A program made the position numbers and the translations under genes. Shown one piece after another: positions 25,118 through 33,800 of a stretch of 60,896 bases of DNA. The notes under the pieces were generated by a model. That model was given only the letters and a program-made list of their open reading frames with translations, searched no databases and was not told where the DNA came from. The stretch's first letter is position 1; every line of letters begins with the position of its first letter. The DNA is taken from contig JAAVHC010000043.1 in NCBI GenBank assembly GCA_014799925.1, positions 1 to 60,896 of the forward strand. The letters run 5' to 3'. Origin of the DNA: Oscillibacter sp. (GTDB lineage Bacteria; Bacillota; Clostridia; Oscillospirales; Oscillospiraceae).

Positions 25118-27802
25118 TCACTTCTCTCCCGGATTTTTCAGCTGGTGGCGCAGCTGGCGGAAGGAACGGCCCCGGAGGTTGTTTCGCTCAATGATTTCCG
25201 AGATCCGGCCCTCCGCGGTCTCCAGTTCCTCGTGGAACTCCCTGGCAGAGACCCGGATGGCCCCATGGCCCAGGATGATGAGCTGCTCCAGGCTGTCCGA
25301 CGTGGCCACCCGGACCCGGCGGTCCGGATTGGCCCTGGCGATCTCGTAGGTGGCCCGCTCGATGTAAGCGTCGGCGGTTTCCGCCTCCCGGGTGTAGACC
25401 ACGTGGATGTTGCGGTAACGCTCCACCGAGCCGGGGTTGCCCTTGACCTTATAAGCGTCGAATACCAGGATGACCACGCACTTCTGATACCCCTGATAGT
25501 TGCACAGCAGATCCATCAGCAGGTGCCGCGCCCCCTCCAGGCTGTCCCTTGCCAGGTTTTTCAGCTCGTCCCAGGCAAAAATGATGTTGTAGCCGTCCAC
25601 CAGCAGGTACTCCTGTCCCGCCGCGCGGGTGGGGACGGTCCGCTTGGCCAGCGTGGGCGGCGGCTTGGGGGCTGGACGGAATGCCTCTCCGGGGTCCGGC
25701 CCCTTCCGCCTCACCTGACCGTAGGTCCGCTCAAAGATGGCCTGCAGGGACTTCTCCTCCGCCTGGGAGGAGGGATAGGGGATCGCCGGGCGGGGAGGAG
25801 GGGACGTCCGGGGCGGGGGCTCCGGCTTCTCCCCGTCTCCGCCCAGGTCTACGTCGGTCTCCAGATGGGCGTAGGCGGGAACCTGGTCCCATTTCACCGG
25901 GAAGCCCGCCCCGTGGGCGCAGAAAATGGAGTCCGGGGAGTTGTCCAGGTCCGCCTCCGGGTCATAGGCCAGCGATTCAATGACTTCATCAGCGTTGTGG
26001 CAGGCCTCGTACCCCCCCAGGGCGCAGCTCAGCCGCCCCCGGCCCCTGGTGTAGGCGGCTACGGTCTGCCAGTATTCTCCCAGCGACCATACCGGCGCGC
26101 TGCCGGTGAGCAGGGCGGTGTCTCCCAGGGTTTCCGGGGGATCGAACCGTCCTCCCATCTGCTGCACGTCGGTCATGGCCCGGCCCAGGTTTTCGGCGGG
26201 CACCTCCAGGCGGAAGCGGTACCAGGGCTCCAGCAGCCGGCTTTCGGCACACATGAGTCCCTGACGCACCGCCCGGTAGGTGGCCTGCCGGAAGTCGCCG
26301 CCCTCGGTGTGCTTCACGTGGGCCCGGCCCGCCGTCAGGGTGATTTTCATATCGGTAATGGGGGAGCCCGTCAGCACCCCCACATGGGCCTTTTCCGCCA
26401 GGTGAGTCAGGATCAGCCGCTGCCAGTTCCTGCTTAACCGGTCCTCGCTGCACGCCGTGGCAAAGCGGAGGCCGCTGCCTCTGGGCAGGGGCTCCAGCAG
26501 CAGATGGACCTCCGCGTAGTGCCGCAGAGGCTCATAGTGTCCGATCCCCTCCGCCGGGGCGGCGATGGTCTCCTTGTAGATAATGCCGCCCGGCCCGAAA
26601 TCCACATCGAAGCCGAACCGCTGGGCGATCAGCCGCCGCAGCACCTCCAGCTGCACCTGGCCCATCAGGCGGATGTGGATCTCCTGGAGCCGCTCGTTCC
26701 ACAGAATGTGGAGCTGAGGGTCCTCTTCCGCCAGCAGGCGCAGCTTGTCCAGAACCGTGTGGGGGTCCTCGCCGTTGGGCAGGAGCAGCTGATAGTTCAG
26801 CACCGGCTCCAGCTCCGGCGGGGCGGACGCCGCCTCGGCGCCCAGTCCCTGACCGGCACAGGTCCGGCTCAGGCCCGTGACGGCGCAGACCGTTCCGGCG
26901 GCGGCCTCGTCCAGGGTCCGGTATTTCGCGCCGGAGTAGACCCGGAGCTGCTCCGCCTTCTCCTCCCAGGCTTCCCCATGGCTGTCCACGCCGGACAGGA
27001 GGTCCTTCACCCGCAGGCTCCCGCCGGTGATTTTCAAATAGGTCAGCCGGGCGCCCTGGGCGTCCCGGCCGATTTTGTAGACCTTTGCGCCGAACGCCGG
27101 GGGATACGCGGGCCGGGGGGCGTATTCCGCCAATCCCGCCAGGAATTCCTCCACGCCCGTCAGCTTCAGCGCCGAGCCGAACCAGCAGGGGAACAGCCGG
27201 CGCGTCCCGATCAGCTGCCGCAGCGTTTCACCGGACAGCGCCCCCGTCTCCAGATATTCCGTCAGCGCCTCCTCGCTGGCGGTGGCGGCCTCCTCGAAAA
27301 GGGCCTCCGCCGCCGCGCCGAAGTCCACGAATCCCTCGCCCAGCCGCTGGCGCAGGGAGGAGAGCAGGCCGTCCCGGTCCGTCCCCGCCAGATCCATTTT
27401 ATTGATAAAGAGAAATACCGGCACACCCCGCGCCTCCAGCAGCCGCCAGAGGGTCAGGGTATGGGCCTGAACGCCGTCGGTCCCGCTGATGACCAGCACG
27501 GCGCAGTCCAGCACCTGCAAGACCCGCTCCATTTCGGCGGAGAAATCCACGTGGCCGGGGGTGTCCAGCAGCGTGACCTCCCGGGCGGCGTCCGCCCCAT
27601 GTTCCCCCAGCCGGAACACAGCCTGCTTGGAGAAGATGGTGATGCCCCGTTCCCGCTCCAGGTCCTCGGTGTCCAGGAAAGCGTCCCGGTGGTCCACCCG
27701 TCCCAGGGCCCGGATGGCTCCGGTTTTGTACAGAACGGCCTCGGACAGGGTGGTTTTCCCCGCGTCCACGTGGGCCAGAATGCCAATGACTAATTTTTCC
27801 AT
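25118..27802 (-). CDS. TetM-like translation GTPase fused to a Rae1/YacP-type NYN nuclease domain
   Basis: The protein has 894 residues. Residues 1-~640 are an EF-G/TetM-type ribosomal protection GTPase: P-loop AHVDAGKTT (10-18), switch RGITIFSKQ, DTPGHVDF (about 75-82), NKMD (about 129-132), and domain IV/V blocks such as VLTGSPITDMKITL and GLMCAESRLLEPWY. A ~70-residue Pro-rich linker follows. Residues about 715-894 are a YacP-like NYN domain with its acidic residues visible in LLVDGYN, LVFDAYKV, TADAYIERATYE and VATSDSLEQ. YacP (Rae1) cuts mRNA in the ribosomal A site, where TetM-type proteins also bind. The fusion suggests ribosome-targeted mRNA cleavage; tetracycline resistance is not established. 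Confidence 0.88.
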   Translation of the reverse strand: MEKLVIGILAHVDAGKTTLSEAVLYKTGAIRALGRVDHRDAFLDTEDLERERGITIFSKQAVFRLGEHGADAAREVTLLDTPGHVDFSAEMERVLQVLDCAVLVISGTDGVQAHTLTLWRLLEARGVPVFLFINKMDLAGTDRDGLLSSLRQRLGEGFVDFGAAAEALFEEAATASEEALTEYLETGALSGETLRQLIGTRRLFPCWFGSALKLTGVEEFLAGLAEYAPRPAYPPAFGAKVYKIGRDAQGARLTYLKITGGSLRVKDLLSGVDSHGEAWEEKAEQLRVYSGAKYRTLDEAAAGTVCAVTGLSRTCAGQGLGAEAASAPPELEPVLNYQLLLPNGEDPHTVLDKLRLLAEEDPQLHILWNERLQEIHIRLMGQVQLEVLRRLIAQRFGFDVDFGPGGIIYKETIAAPAEGIGHYEPLRHYAEVHLLLEPLPRGSGLRFATACSEDRLSRNWQRLILTHLAEKAHVGVLTGSPITDMKITLTAGRAHVKHTEGGDFRQATYRAVRQGLMCAESRLLEPWYRFRLEVPAENLGRAMTDVQQMGGRFDPPETLGDTALLTGSAPVWSLGEYWQTVAAYTRGRGRLSCALGGYEACHNADEVIESLAYDPEADLDNSPDSIFCAHGAGFPVKWDQVPAYAHLETDVDLGGDGEKPEPPPRTSPPPRPAIPYPSSQAEEKSLQAIFERTYGQVRRKGPDPGEAFRPAPKPPPTLAKRTVPTRAAGQEYLLVDGYNIIFAWDELKNLARDSLEGARHLLMDLLCNYQGYQKCVVILVFDAYKVKGNPGSVERYRNIHVVYTREAETADAYIERATYEIARANPDRRVRVATSDSLEQLIILGHGAIRVSAREFHEELETAEGRISEIIERNNLRGRSFRQLRHQLKNPGEK

Positions 27803-27947
27803 GAAACTTCCTCATTGCCTCTTGTTTTGCTTCAGTATAACACATTCCGGGGACAGGGGGAAGTTTTCGCGGAAAATTTTTTCATGGGAGCGCCCTCTCC
27901 GCGGGACCTCTGCGTTTCAAAAAGTTGATTCCCGCGCGCAAAACCAC

Positions 27948-27976
27948 TGGACAGCGGCGGGGAAATCCGGTATACT
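27948..27976 (+). promoter_or_regulatory. Promoter of the DUF1538-PII operon
   Basis: The boxes are TGGACA (27948-27953) and TATACT (27971-27976), 17 bp apart and 50 bp before the GTG start. Confidence 0.65.
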
Positions 27977-28027
27977 GTAAAAAGGAAAAAATTCGCTTCG
28001 CCCTCCCGGGCGGGAAAGGAGCCGCCT

Positions 28028-29551
28028 GTGCGCGTTAATCCCCAGTTGATGGAGAAGATCCGGGAATCCCTGTCCTCCGTGCTGCCCATCACGGCCATCG
28101 TGCTGCTGCTGAGTATTACCATCGTGCCCCTGACACCCGGGGTCCTGGTGCTGTTCCTCTTCGGTTCCTTCCTGCTGATCGTGGGCGTGGGCATGTTCAC
28201 GCTGGGCGTAGACATGTCCATGACCCCCATGGGCAGCGCCATCGGCGTGACCCTGAGCCGGGCGAAGGGCGTGATCGTTCCGCTGGCGGCGGCCTTTGTC
28301 CTCGGCGCGCTGGTCACGGTGGCGGAGCCGGACCTGACGGTGCTGGCCCAGCAGGTGCCCGCCATCCCCAGATGGACGCTGATCCTCACCGTGTCGGCGG
28401 GGGTTGGGCTGTTTCTGGCGGTCGCCCTGCTGCGGGTGATGCGGAAAATCCCGCTGTCCCGGCTGCTGGTGGGCTTTTACCTGGCGGCCTTTGTACTGGC
28501 GATTCTGTTCGTCCCCAACGACTTTATCCCCGTATCCTTTGACTCCGGCGGCGTGACCACCGGGCCCATCACCGTGCCCTTTATCATGGCTCTGGGCGTG
28601 GGCCTGGCCTCGGTGCGGAATGATAAGAACGCCACCAGCGACAGCTTCGGCCTGGTGGCCCTGTGCAGCATCGGGCCCATTCTCTCGGTGCTGGTGCTGG
28701 GCATCTGCTACGCCCCCGACAGCGCCAGCTACACGCCCCCCGCCCTGGCGGATGTGGTCACCACCCGCGCCGCCGCCCGGGAGTTCGTGACCGCCATTCC
28801 CCACTACGCGAAGGAGGTGGCCTCGGCCATACTCCCCATCTGCGCCGTGTTCCTGCTGTTCCAGCTGTTCACCCGGCGGTTCAAGCGGAAGCAGCTGCTG
28901 CGGATCGTCAGCGGCCTGGTGTATACATACGTTGGGCTGGTGATGTTCCTCACCGGGGTCAACGTAGGTTTTATGGGCGCGGGAGAGCTGATTGGCAAAA
29001 CCATCGCCACGGGGGAGCTGCCCTTCCTGCTGATTCCCGTGGGCATGCTCATGGGCTATTTCATTGTGGCCGCGGAGCCCGCGGTCCATGTGCTGGTCAA
29101 GCAGGTGGAGGAGGTCTCCATGGGCTCCATTTCCCAGGCCGCCATGCGGCAGGGCATGAGCATCGGCGTGGCCGTCTCCATCGGCATCGCCATGCTGCGG
29201 GTGCTGACGGGGATCTCCATCCTGTGGTTCATCATTCCGGGCTACGCCATTTCGCTGGCGCTGACCTTCTTTGTGCCCCAGCTGTTCACCGGCGTGGCCT
29301 TCGACGCCGGCGGCGTGGCTTCGGGTCCCATGACGGCCACGTTCCTGCTGCCCTTCGCCATGGGGGCCTGCGAGGCCGTGGGGGGCAACCTGATGACCGA
29401 CGCCTTCGGCCTGGTGGCCCTGGTGGCCATGACGCCGCTGGTGGCCATCCAGCTGCTGGGCCTGGCCGGCCGGGTGAGGAAGCGCCTGGCGGACGACGCG
29501 CTGCGAGCGGAAATGGCAAAGGTGGAGGACTGCGTCCTATACTACGACTGA
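28028..29551 (+). CDS. DUF1538 membrane protein, internally duplicated transporter-like
   Basis: This is a 507-residue polytopic membrane protein with about 12-14 hydrophobic segments and a GTG start behind AAAGGAG. It has two homologous halves. Each carries an F-D-[SA]-G-G-V-x-[TS]-G-P-[IM]-T block (near residues 174 and 427) followed ~30-40 residues later by D-x-FGLVAL (near 207 and 459), and each has a VAEP motif earlier. Such repeats are typical of transporters with two-fold pseudo-symmetry. The substrate is not known to me. The PII-like gene starts 13 bp later, so transport may be gated by a PII signal. Confidence 0.85.
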   Translation: MRVNPQLMEKIRESLSSVLPITAIVLLLSITIVPLTPGVLVLFLFGSFLLIVGVGMFTLGVDMSMTPMGSAIGVTLSRAKGVIVPLAAAFVLGALVTVAEPDLTVLAQQVPAIPRWTLILTVSAGVGLFLAVALLRVMRKIPLSRLLVGFYLAAFVLAILFVPNDFIPVSFDSGGVTTGPITVPFIMALGVGLASVRNDKNATSDSFGLVALCSIGPILSVLVLGICYAPDSASYTPPALADVVTTRAAAREFVTAIPHYAKEVASAILPICAVFLLFQLFTRRFKRKQLLRIVSGLVYTYVGLVMFLTGVNVGFMGAGELIGKTIATGELPFLLIPVGMLMGYFIVAAEPAVHVLVKQVEEVSMGSISQAAMRQGMSIGVAVSIGIAMLRVLTGISILWFIIPGYAISLALTFFVPQLFTGVAFDAGGVASGPMTATFLLPFAMGACEAVGGNLMTDAFGLVALVAMTPLVAIQLLGLAGRVRKRLADDALRAEMAKVEDCVLYYD

Positions 29552-29564
29552 GGGAGGACCCGCT

Positions 29565-30242
29565 ATGAAAAAACCGGAACAGATGGCCCTTATCATGTCC
29601 ATCGTGGAGCGGGGCAGCGGCAGCAAGCTGGTGAAGCTGTACCGTAAGAACCAGATCTCCACCCATCTGCGCTGCGAGGGTCAGGGCACCGCCACGTCGG
29701 AAATTCTGGACATCCTGGGCCTGGGCGGGTCGGAGAAGGACATCATTCTCAGCATTACCACCCGCGCCGCCGCCCGCGTCCTGCTGGATAAGCTGGACGA
29801 TGAGCTGCGGGGGGCGGCGCCGGGGCGGGGCATCGCCTTTACCATGCCGCTGACGGCGATCAGCGGTCTGGTGGCCGCCTATATCAACCTGAAAACCAAA
29901 GTGGAGAGCGAGGCGAGCGAAGCTATGGAGAACCAGCCCAAAAACAGCATGATCCTGGTCACCGTGAACCAGGGCTATACCGAGACCGTCATGGAAACCG
30001 CCCGGAAGGCGGGGGCCAGGGGCGGCACCATCATCCGGGGCCGCTGGGCGGGGGACGAGAGTTTCGCCCAGTCCTCCGGCATCACCACCCTCCAGGAAGA
30101 GAAGGAGCTGATTTTCATCGTCGCTCCCACGGAGATCCGCAACCGCATCATGGACGCCGTCTCAAAGGCCCACGGCCTGCGGACCGAGGCCGGGGCCATG
30201 GTCACCTCCATCGGCGTGGAACAGCTGGTGCGCCTTGGATAA
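29565..30242 (+). CDS. Tandem PII-like signalling protein
   Basis: The protein has 225 residues and is cytoplasmic. It appears to hold two PII/ferredoxin-like units. The second (about 125-225) reads MILVTVNQGYTETVMETARKAGARGGTIIRGR, with a loop and then KELIFIVAPTEIRNRIMDAV, close to the PII-family pattern of a strand, a GARGGT turn and a late strand pair. The first unit (about 8-100) is more diverged. The classical uridylylated Tyr of the GlnB T-loop is not visible. It is encoded directly after the DUF1538 gene, so a trimeric sensor that regulates that membrane protein is the natural inference. GGGAGG precedes the ATG. Confidence 0.82.
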   Translation: MKKPEQMALIMSIVERGSGSKLVKLYRKNQISTHLRCEGQGTATSEILDILGLGGSEKDIILSITTRAAARVLLDKLDDELRGAAPGRGIAFTMPLTAISGLVAAYINLKTKVESEASEAMENQPKNSMILVTVNQGYTETVMETARKAGARGGTIIRGRWAGDESFAQSSGITTLQEEKELIFIVAPTEIRNRIMDAVSKAHGLRTEAGAMVTSIGVEQLVRLG

Positions 30243-31281
30243 GAGCGAGACGCGTCTGACGGTCATCCTCCCGGACAATCCGCCCTACAGCCAGCGGCTG
30301 CGGGACCTTCTGCTTCCCCTGCTGCCCGCCTGGACCCTCTGGCGGACGGCGGAGGAGCTGAACGGCCTGACGGGGGAGCGGCTGCTGTTTGCCGTGGCCC
30401 TGGACGAGGGAGGCTGCGGCCTGGAATATTACAAAATGCTCTCCGCCCTTCGCCGGGGAGAGGCCCGCCTGGACGGCTGCACCGCCGGCGTGGTGGTCGC
30501 CGGCCAGGGGGAGCTGTATACCAAGGACGTGGCGCGGGATCTGGTGCTGTCGGCCAACCTGGCGGGCTGCGCCTTTTTGGGGCGGCCTCTGGTGGAGGCC
30601 ACCGGGTCCCTGCGGAATTTCCGGGTCCAGGCGGAGATCCACGGCACCGATGAGGCCGCGGCCTTCTCCCTGGCGGTGGAGGAGCTCGTCAACCGGCTGC
30701 TGTACTGGCCGCCTCCGCCGCCCATCCGAAAGCTGCTGGCCCTCCACGCTTCCTCCCGTTCCACCAGCAATACCCTGGCGCTGTGGGACCTGGTCCGGCG
30801 GAATCTGCCGGAGACGGTGGAGGTACAGGAGCTGGGGCTGCGCAACGGCACCGTTGCCGACTGCAACGGCTGCGCCTATACCGCCTGTCTCCACTTCGGG
30901 GAGCGGGGCGGGTGCTTCTACGGCGGACCCATGGTGGACGAGGTCTTCCCGGCGGTCCGGACGTGCGACGCGCTGGTCATGCTCTGCGCCAACTACAACG
31001 ACGCGCTGTCGGCGAACCTGACCGCTTTTGTCAACCGCCTGACGGCCCTTTTCCGCCAGAGCCGCTTTTATGACAAGCGGCTCTACGGCTTGGTCGTCTC
31101 CGGCTACTCCGGCGGCGACCTTCTGGCCCGCCAGCTGATCAGCGGCCTCAACATGAACAAGAGCTTTTTTCTCCCCCCCAATTTCTGTATGCTGGAAACC
31201 GCCAATGAGAAGGGCAGTCTGGTGAGGCTCCCCGGCGTGGCGGAGCGCGGGGCGGAGTTCGCGAGGGCGATGCTGCGGTAA
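30235..31281 (+). CDS. Flavodoxin-fold NAD(P)H-dependent oxidoreductase
   Basis: The protein has 348 residues, with a TTG start overlapping the PII-like gene by 8 bases. The first ~155 residues form a separate alpha/beta domain I do not recognise. Residues about 160-345 resemble NADPH-dependent FMN reductases: a phosphate-binding segment LALHASSRSTSNTLALWDLV, DCNGCAYTAC with a Cys pair near 207-212, and MLCANYNDALSANLTAFVNRL, where this family binds the flavin ring. A two-electron flavin reductase or quinone reductase is likely; the substrate is unknown. It is translationally coupled to the PII-like protein, so it belongs to the same operon. Confidence 0.75.
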   Translation: MDKSETRLTVILPDNPPYSQRLRDLLLPLLPAWTLWRTAEELNGLTGERLLFAVALDEGGCGLEYYKMLSALRRGEARLDGCTAGVVVAGQGELYTKDVARDLVLSANLAGCAFLGRPLVEATGSLRNFRVQAEIHGTDEAAAFSLAVEELVNRLLYWPPPPPIRKLLALHASSRSTSNTLALWDLVRRNLPETVEVQELGLRNGTVADCNGCAYTACLHFGERGGCFYGGPMVDEVFPAVRTCDALVMLCANYNDALSANLTAFVNRLTALFRQSRFYDKRLYGLVVSGYSGGDLLARQLISGLNMNKSFFLPPNFCMLETANEKGSLVRLPGVAERGAEFARAMLR

Positions 31282-31328
31282 GCCGGACCGCTTTGCAAAA
31301 ATGATTTCTCCAGTTTCTGAGGTTTTGC

Positions 31329-31358
31329 TTGACAGAATGCGGGTAGAGCGAGTATTAT
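31329..31358 (+). promoter_or_regulatory. Promoter of rny
   Basis: The boxes are TTGACA (31329-31334) and TATTAT (31353-31358) with an 18-bp spacer, leaving a leader of about 140 nt before the rny start. Confidence 0.7.
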
Positions 31359-31504
31359 TAACTTTGGATGTTTATCGGTGGATAATAAGGGGTATCCGCC
31401 GGTTATTTCCAGGTCCGCCGCAGGGCTCTGCACGCCCGGCAGCCGGACGAGCACAAACCCCCATGCCATAAAGCAAAAAGAAGAAACAGGAGGAAATACG
31501 TCGC

Positions 31505-33061
31505 ATGATCACGTTGCTACAGGCTGTGATAATCGCGGTGATCGCAGCCATTGTGGCGGCTGTTTCCTTCTTCTTTCTCGGCGTCACCTACCGGAAAAAA
31601 GTAGCGGAAAAAGAGATCTCCAGCGCGGAGGAGGAGGCCCGGCGCATCATCAACGAGGCCATCAAGAGCTCCGAGAGCAAGAAGCGCGAGGCTCTGCTGG
31701 AGGCGAAGGAAGAAATCCTGCAATCCCGCACCGAGTACGAGAAGGAAGAGAAAAGCCGCCGGGCGGACCTGCAGAAGCAGGAACGCCGGCTACAGCAAAA
31801 GGAAGAAAATCTGGACCGCAAGACCGAGAACATCGAGAAGAAGGAAGAGGCGCTGGCTGCGAAGCACGCCGCCGCCGACAAGGCCCAGGAGGAGATCGAC
31901 CTCATCAAGCGCAGCCAGACGGAGATGCTGGAGCGCATTTCCGGCCTCACTGTGGATGAGGCCAAGCATTACCTGATCTCCCAGGTGGAGGGCGAAGTCA
32001 CCCATGAGGCCGCTGTGAAGATCAAGGAGATCGAGCAGCGGGCCAAGGATGAGGCCGAAGCGCGGGCCAAGGAGATCGTGGCCACCGCCATCCAGCGCTG
32101 CGCCGCCGATCACGCGTCCGAAATTACCGTCAGTGTGGTTCCCCTGCCCAATGACGAGATGAAGGGCCGCATCATCGGCCGCGAGGGACGTAACATCCGT
32201 ACCATTGAGACCCTGACCGGCGTGGATCTTATCATTGATGACACGCCGGAGGCCATCACCGTCTCCTGCTTTGAGCCGGTCCGCCGGGAGGTGGCGCGGG
32301 TCGCCCTGGAGAAGCTGATCGCCGACGGGCGCATCCACCCCACCCATATTGAGGAGATGGTGGAGAAGGCCAGGAGGGAAGTGGAGGCCGTCATCAAGAG
32401 CGAGGGCGAGCGCGCCGCCTTTGAGACCGGCGTGCGGGGCCTGCACCCGGAGGTCATTAAGATGCTGGGACGGCTCCACTACCGCACCAGCTATGGACAG
32501 AATGTTTTGCAGCACTCCATTGAGGTCAGCCATATCGCGGGCCTTATGGCCTCGGAGCTGGGTCTGGACGTCCACTCCGCCAAGCGGGCGGGCCTGCTCC
32601 ACGACATCGGCAAGGCCCTGGACCACGAGTATGAGGGCACCCATGTGAATCTGGGCGTGGAGTTCTGCCGGAAGTATAAGGAAAAAGAGGACATCCTCAA
32701 CGCCATTCAGGCCCACCACGGCGACGTGGAGTGCAAGACGCTGATGGCCTGCCTGGTCCAGGCGGCGGACGCGGTGAGCGCGGCCCGTCCCGGTGCGCGG
32801 CGGGAGAACCTGGAGAACTATATCAAGCGTCTGGAGAAGCTGGAGGAGATCACCGGCACCCATCCCGGCGTGGAGAAGAGCTACGCCATCCAGGCGGGCC
32901 GGGAGGTCCGCGTCATGGTCCGCCCCGAACAGGTCAGCGAGGACCAGATGGTCATCCTGGCCAGGGACCTGGCAAAGAGGATCGAGAGCGAGCTGGAGTA
33001 TCCCGGACAGATCAAGGTCCATGTCATTCGGGAGACGAAGGTTGTGGAATACGCGAAATAA
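31505..33061 (+). CDS. rny: Ribonuclease Y
   Basis: This 518-residue endoribonuclease starts mRNA decay at the membrane in Firmicutes. An N-terminal membrane segment (about 3-27) is followed by a long coiled coil (about 30-195, rich in Glu, Lys and Arg). A KH domain comes next ([24 protein letters not shown] near 220-245), then an HD domain with [11 protein letters not shown] and [13 protein letters not shown] near 340-380 and the later HHGD. Length and order match the family exactly. AGGAGG lies ahead of the ATG. Confidence 0.97.
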   Translation: MITLLQAVIIAVIAAIVAAVSFFFLGVTYRKKVAEKEISSAEEEARRIINEAIKSSESKKREALLEAKEEILQSRTEYEKEEKSRRADLQKQERRLQQKEENLDRKTENIEKKEEALAAKHAAADKAQEEIDLIKRSQTEMLERISGLTVDEAKHYLISQVEGEVTHEAAVKIKEIEQRAKDEAEARAKEIVATAIQRCAADHASEITVSVVPLPNDEMKGRIIGREGRNIRTIETLTGVDLIIDDTPEAITVSCFEPVRREVARVALEKLIADGRIHPTHIEEMVEKARREVEAVIKSEGERAAFETGVRGLHPEVIKMLGRLHYRTSYGQNVLQHSIEVSHIAGLMASELGLDVHSAKRAGLLHDIGKALDHEYEGTHVNLGVEFCRKYKEKEDILNAIQAHHGDVECKTLMACLVQAADAVSAARPGARRENLENYIKRLEKLEEITGTHPGVEKSYAIQAGREVRVMVRPEQVSEDQMVILARDLAKRIESELEYPGQIKVHVIRETKVVEYAK

Positions 33062-33067
33062 GATTAT

Positions 33068-33102
33068 GGCCGCTGACCGATAGGTCGGCGGCCTTCTTTT
33101 TT
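33068..33102 (+). terminator. Terminator of rny
   Basis: GGCCGCTGACC and GGTCGGCGGCC form an 11-bp stem with loop GATA and one wobble, followed by TTCTTTTTT. It starts 7 bp past the stop codon. Confidence 0.88.
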
Positions 33103-33144
33103 GCCGCCGCGCGGCGGCCCTGCTGCTTATCTTGTTATGGATTC

Positions 33145-33648
33145 GCCCTGCCGGGCGGGGCCTTCTTTTCCCTTGTGGGAAAAGAAGCAAAAGCACCCTC
33201 AAGGGGCCATACCCCCTTGAGAATCCCCTGAATTACGGGGAATATTGTTTTTGCGCCCGTCCTGTAGTCTGTCCGGACTGATGCAGAAATAGATCCGTGT
33301 ATGAGGCGAAGCCTCTGACCAAGGCCGTTTTCGGTAGTCCCTACCGTCCAGTACGCGGGAATCTCCCGAAAGGCACCCCGGGAGACTCCTCGTGTTATAA
33401 CGGTAGGGGCTTCCGATACACACACTAAAGCAGAAGCAGAAGAGGAACGAAGCGGACGGCACAACCGATAGACCAGCCAAAACGTGCCACGGGCGCAAAA
33501 AACAATAATTCCGTAATAAGGTGTCGCTTCCAGCGACGCCCTAAGGGGTCCAGGACCTTGGTCCTGGCACGCTTTTGGGTACTTTTCCCGTGGAGGAAAA
33601 GTACCCGCGGGGTCCGGGGCCGCGCAGGCCCCGGACCATCAAATAGAA
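33145..33648 (+). repeat. R2 element copy A, ~500-bp structured noncoding repeat
   Basis: This noncoding block matches 52595-53059 end to end, though at low identity. Conserved hairpins are TTCTTTTCCC/GGGAAAAGAA (33163-33186), CTCAAGGGG/CCCCTTGAG (33200-33223), CCAGGAC/GTCCTGG (33550-33567), GGGTACTTTTCC/GGAAAAGTACCC and GGTCCGGGGCC/GGCCCCGGACC. A long-range helix joins 33233-33261 to 33489-33519 (TATTGTTTTTGCGCCCGT with ACGGGCGCAAAAAACAATA). Strict blocks ACGGTAGGGGCT and AGCGGACGGCA lie inside. No open frame is shared with copy B. It lies between rny and the BceAB-like operon. Confidence 0.8.
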
Positions 33649-33692
33649 GCCGCCACCCTCCCATCCCGGCAGGGACGGATCTACCCCCCAAC

Positions 33693-33708
33693 CTTACACC
33701 AATGTAAG
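33693..33708 (+). promoter_or_regulatory. BceR-type operator upstream of the ABC transporter
   Basis: The sequence CTTACA-CCAA-TGTAAG is a perfect inverted repeat matching the TnACA-N4-TGTAA box bound by BceR-type response regulators. It lies about 55 bp upstream of a TATAAT at 33761-33766, the usual placement for an activator with a weak -35. A further half-site, TGTAAGG, occurs at about 33723. No BceRS-type pair is encoded next to this transporter. Confidence 0.65.
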
Positions 33709-33800
33709 TTTCCTCCCCATTTTGTAAGGTAAAACGATGGAACGCCGTCTTCTAATCCGTTATAATAATCCTGCAAACCAATCCAAGGAGGAAAAAGATC

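Noticed and set aside
25118-27802. Calling the TetM-like gene a tetracycline resistance determinant
   Set aside because: The GTPase motifs fit, but many translation GTPases of this group do not confer resistance, and the C-terminal NYN domain points to another role.
33135-33498. Short open frames inside the R2 elements
   Set aside because: None is shared between the two copies, and the changes between copies preserve stems, not codons.
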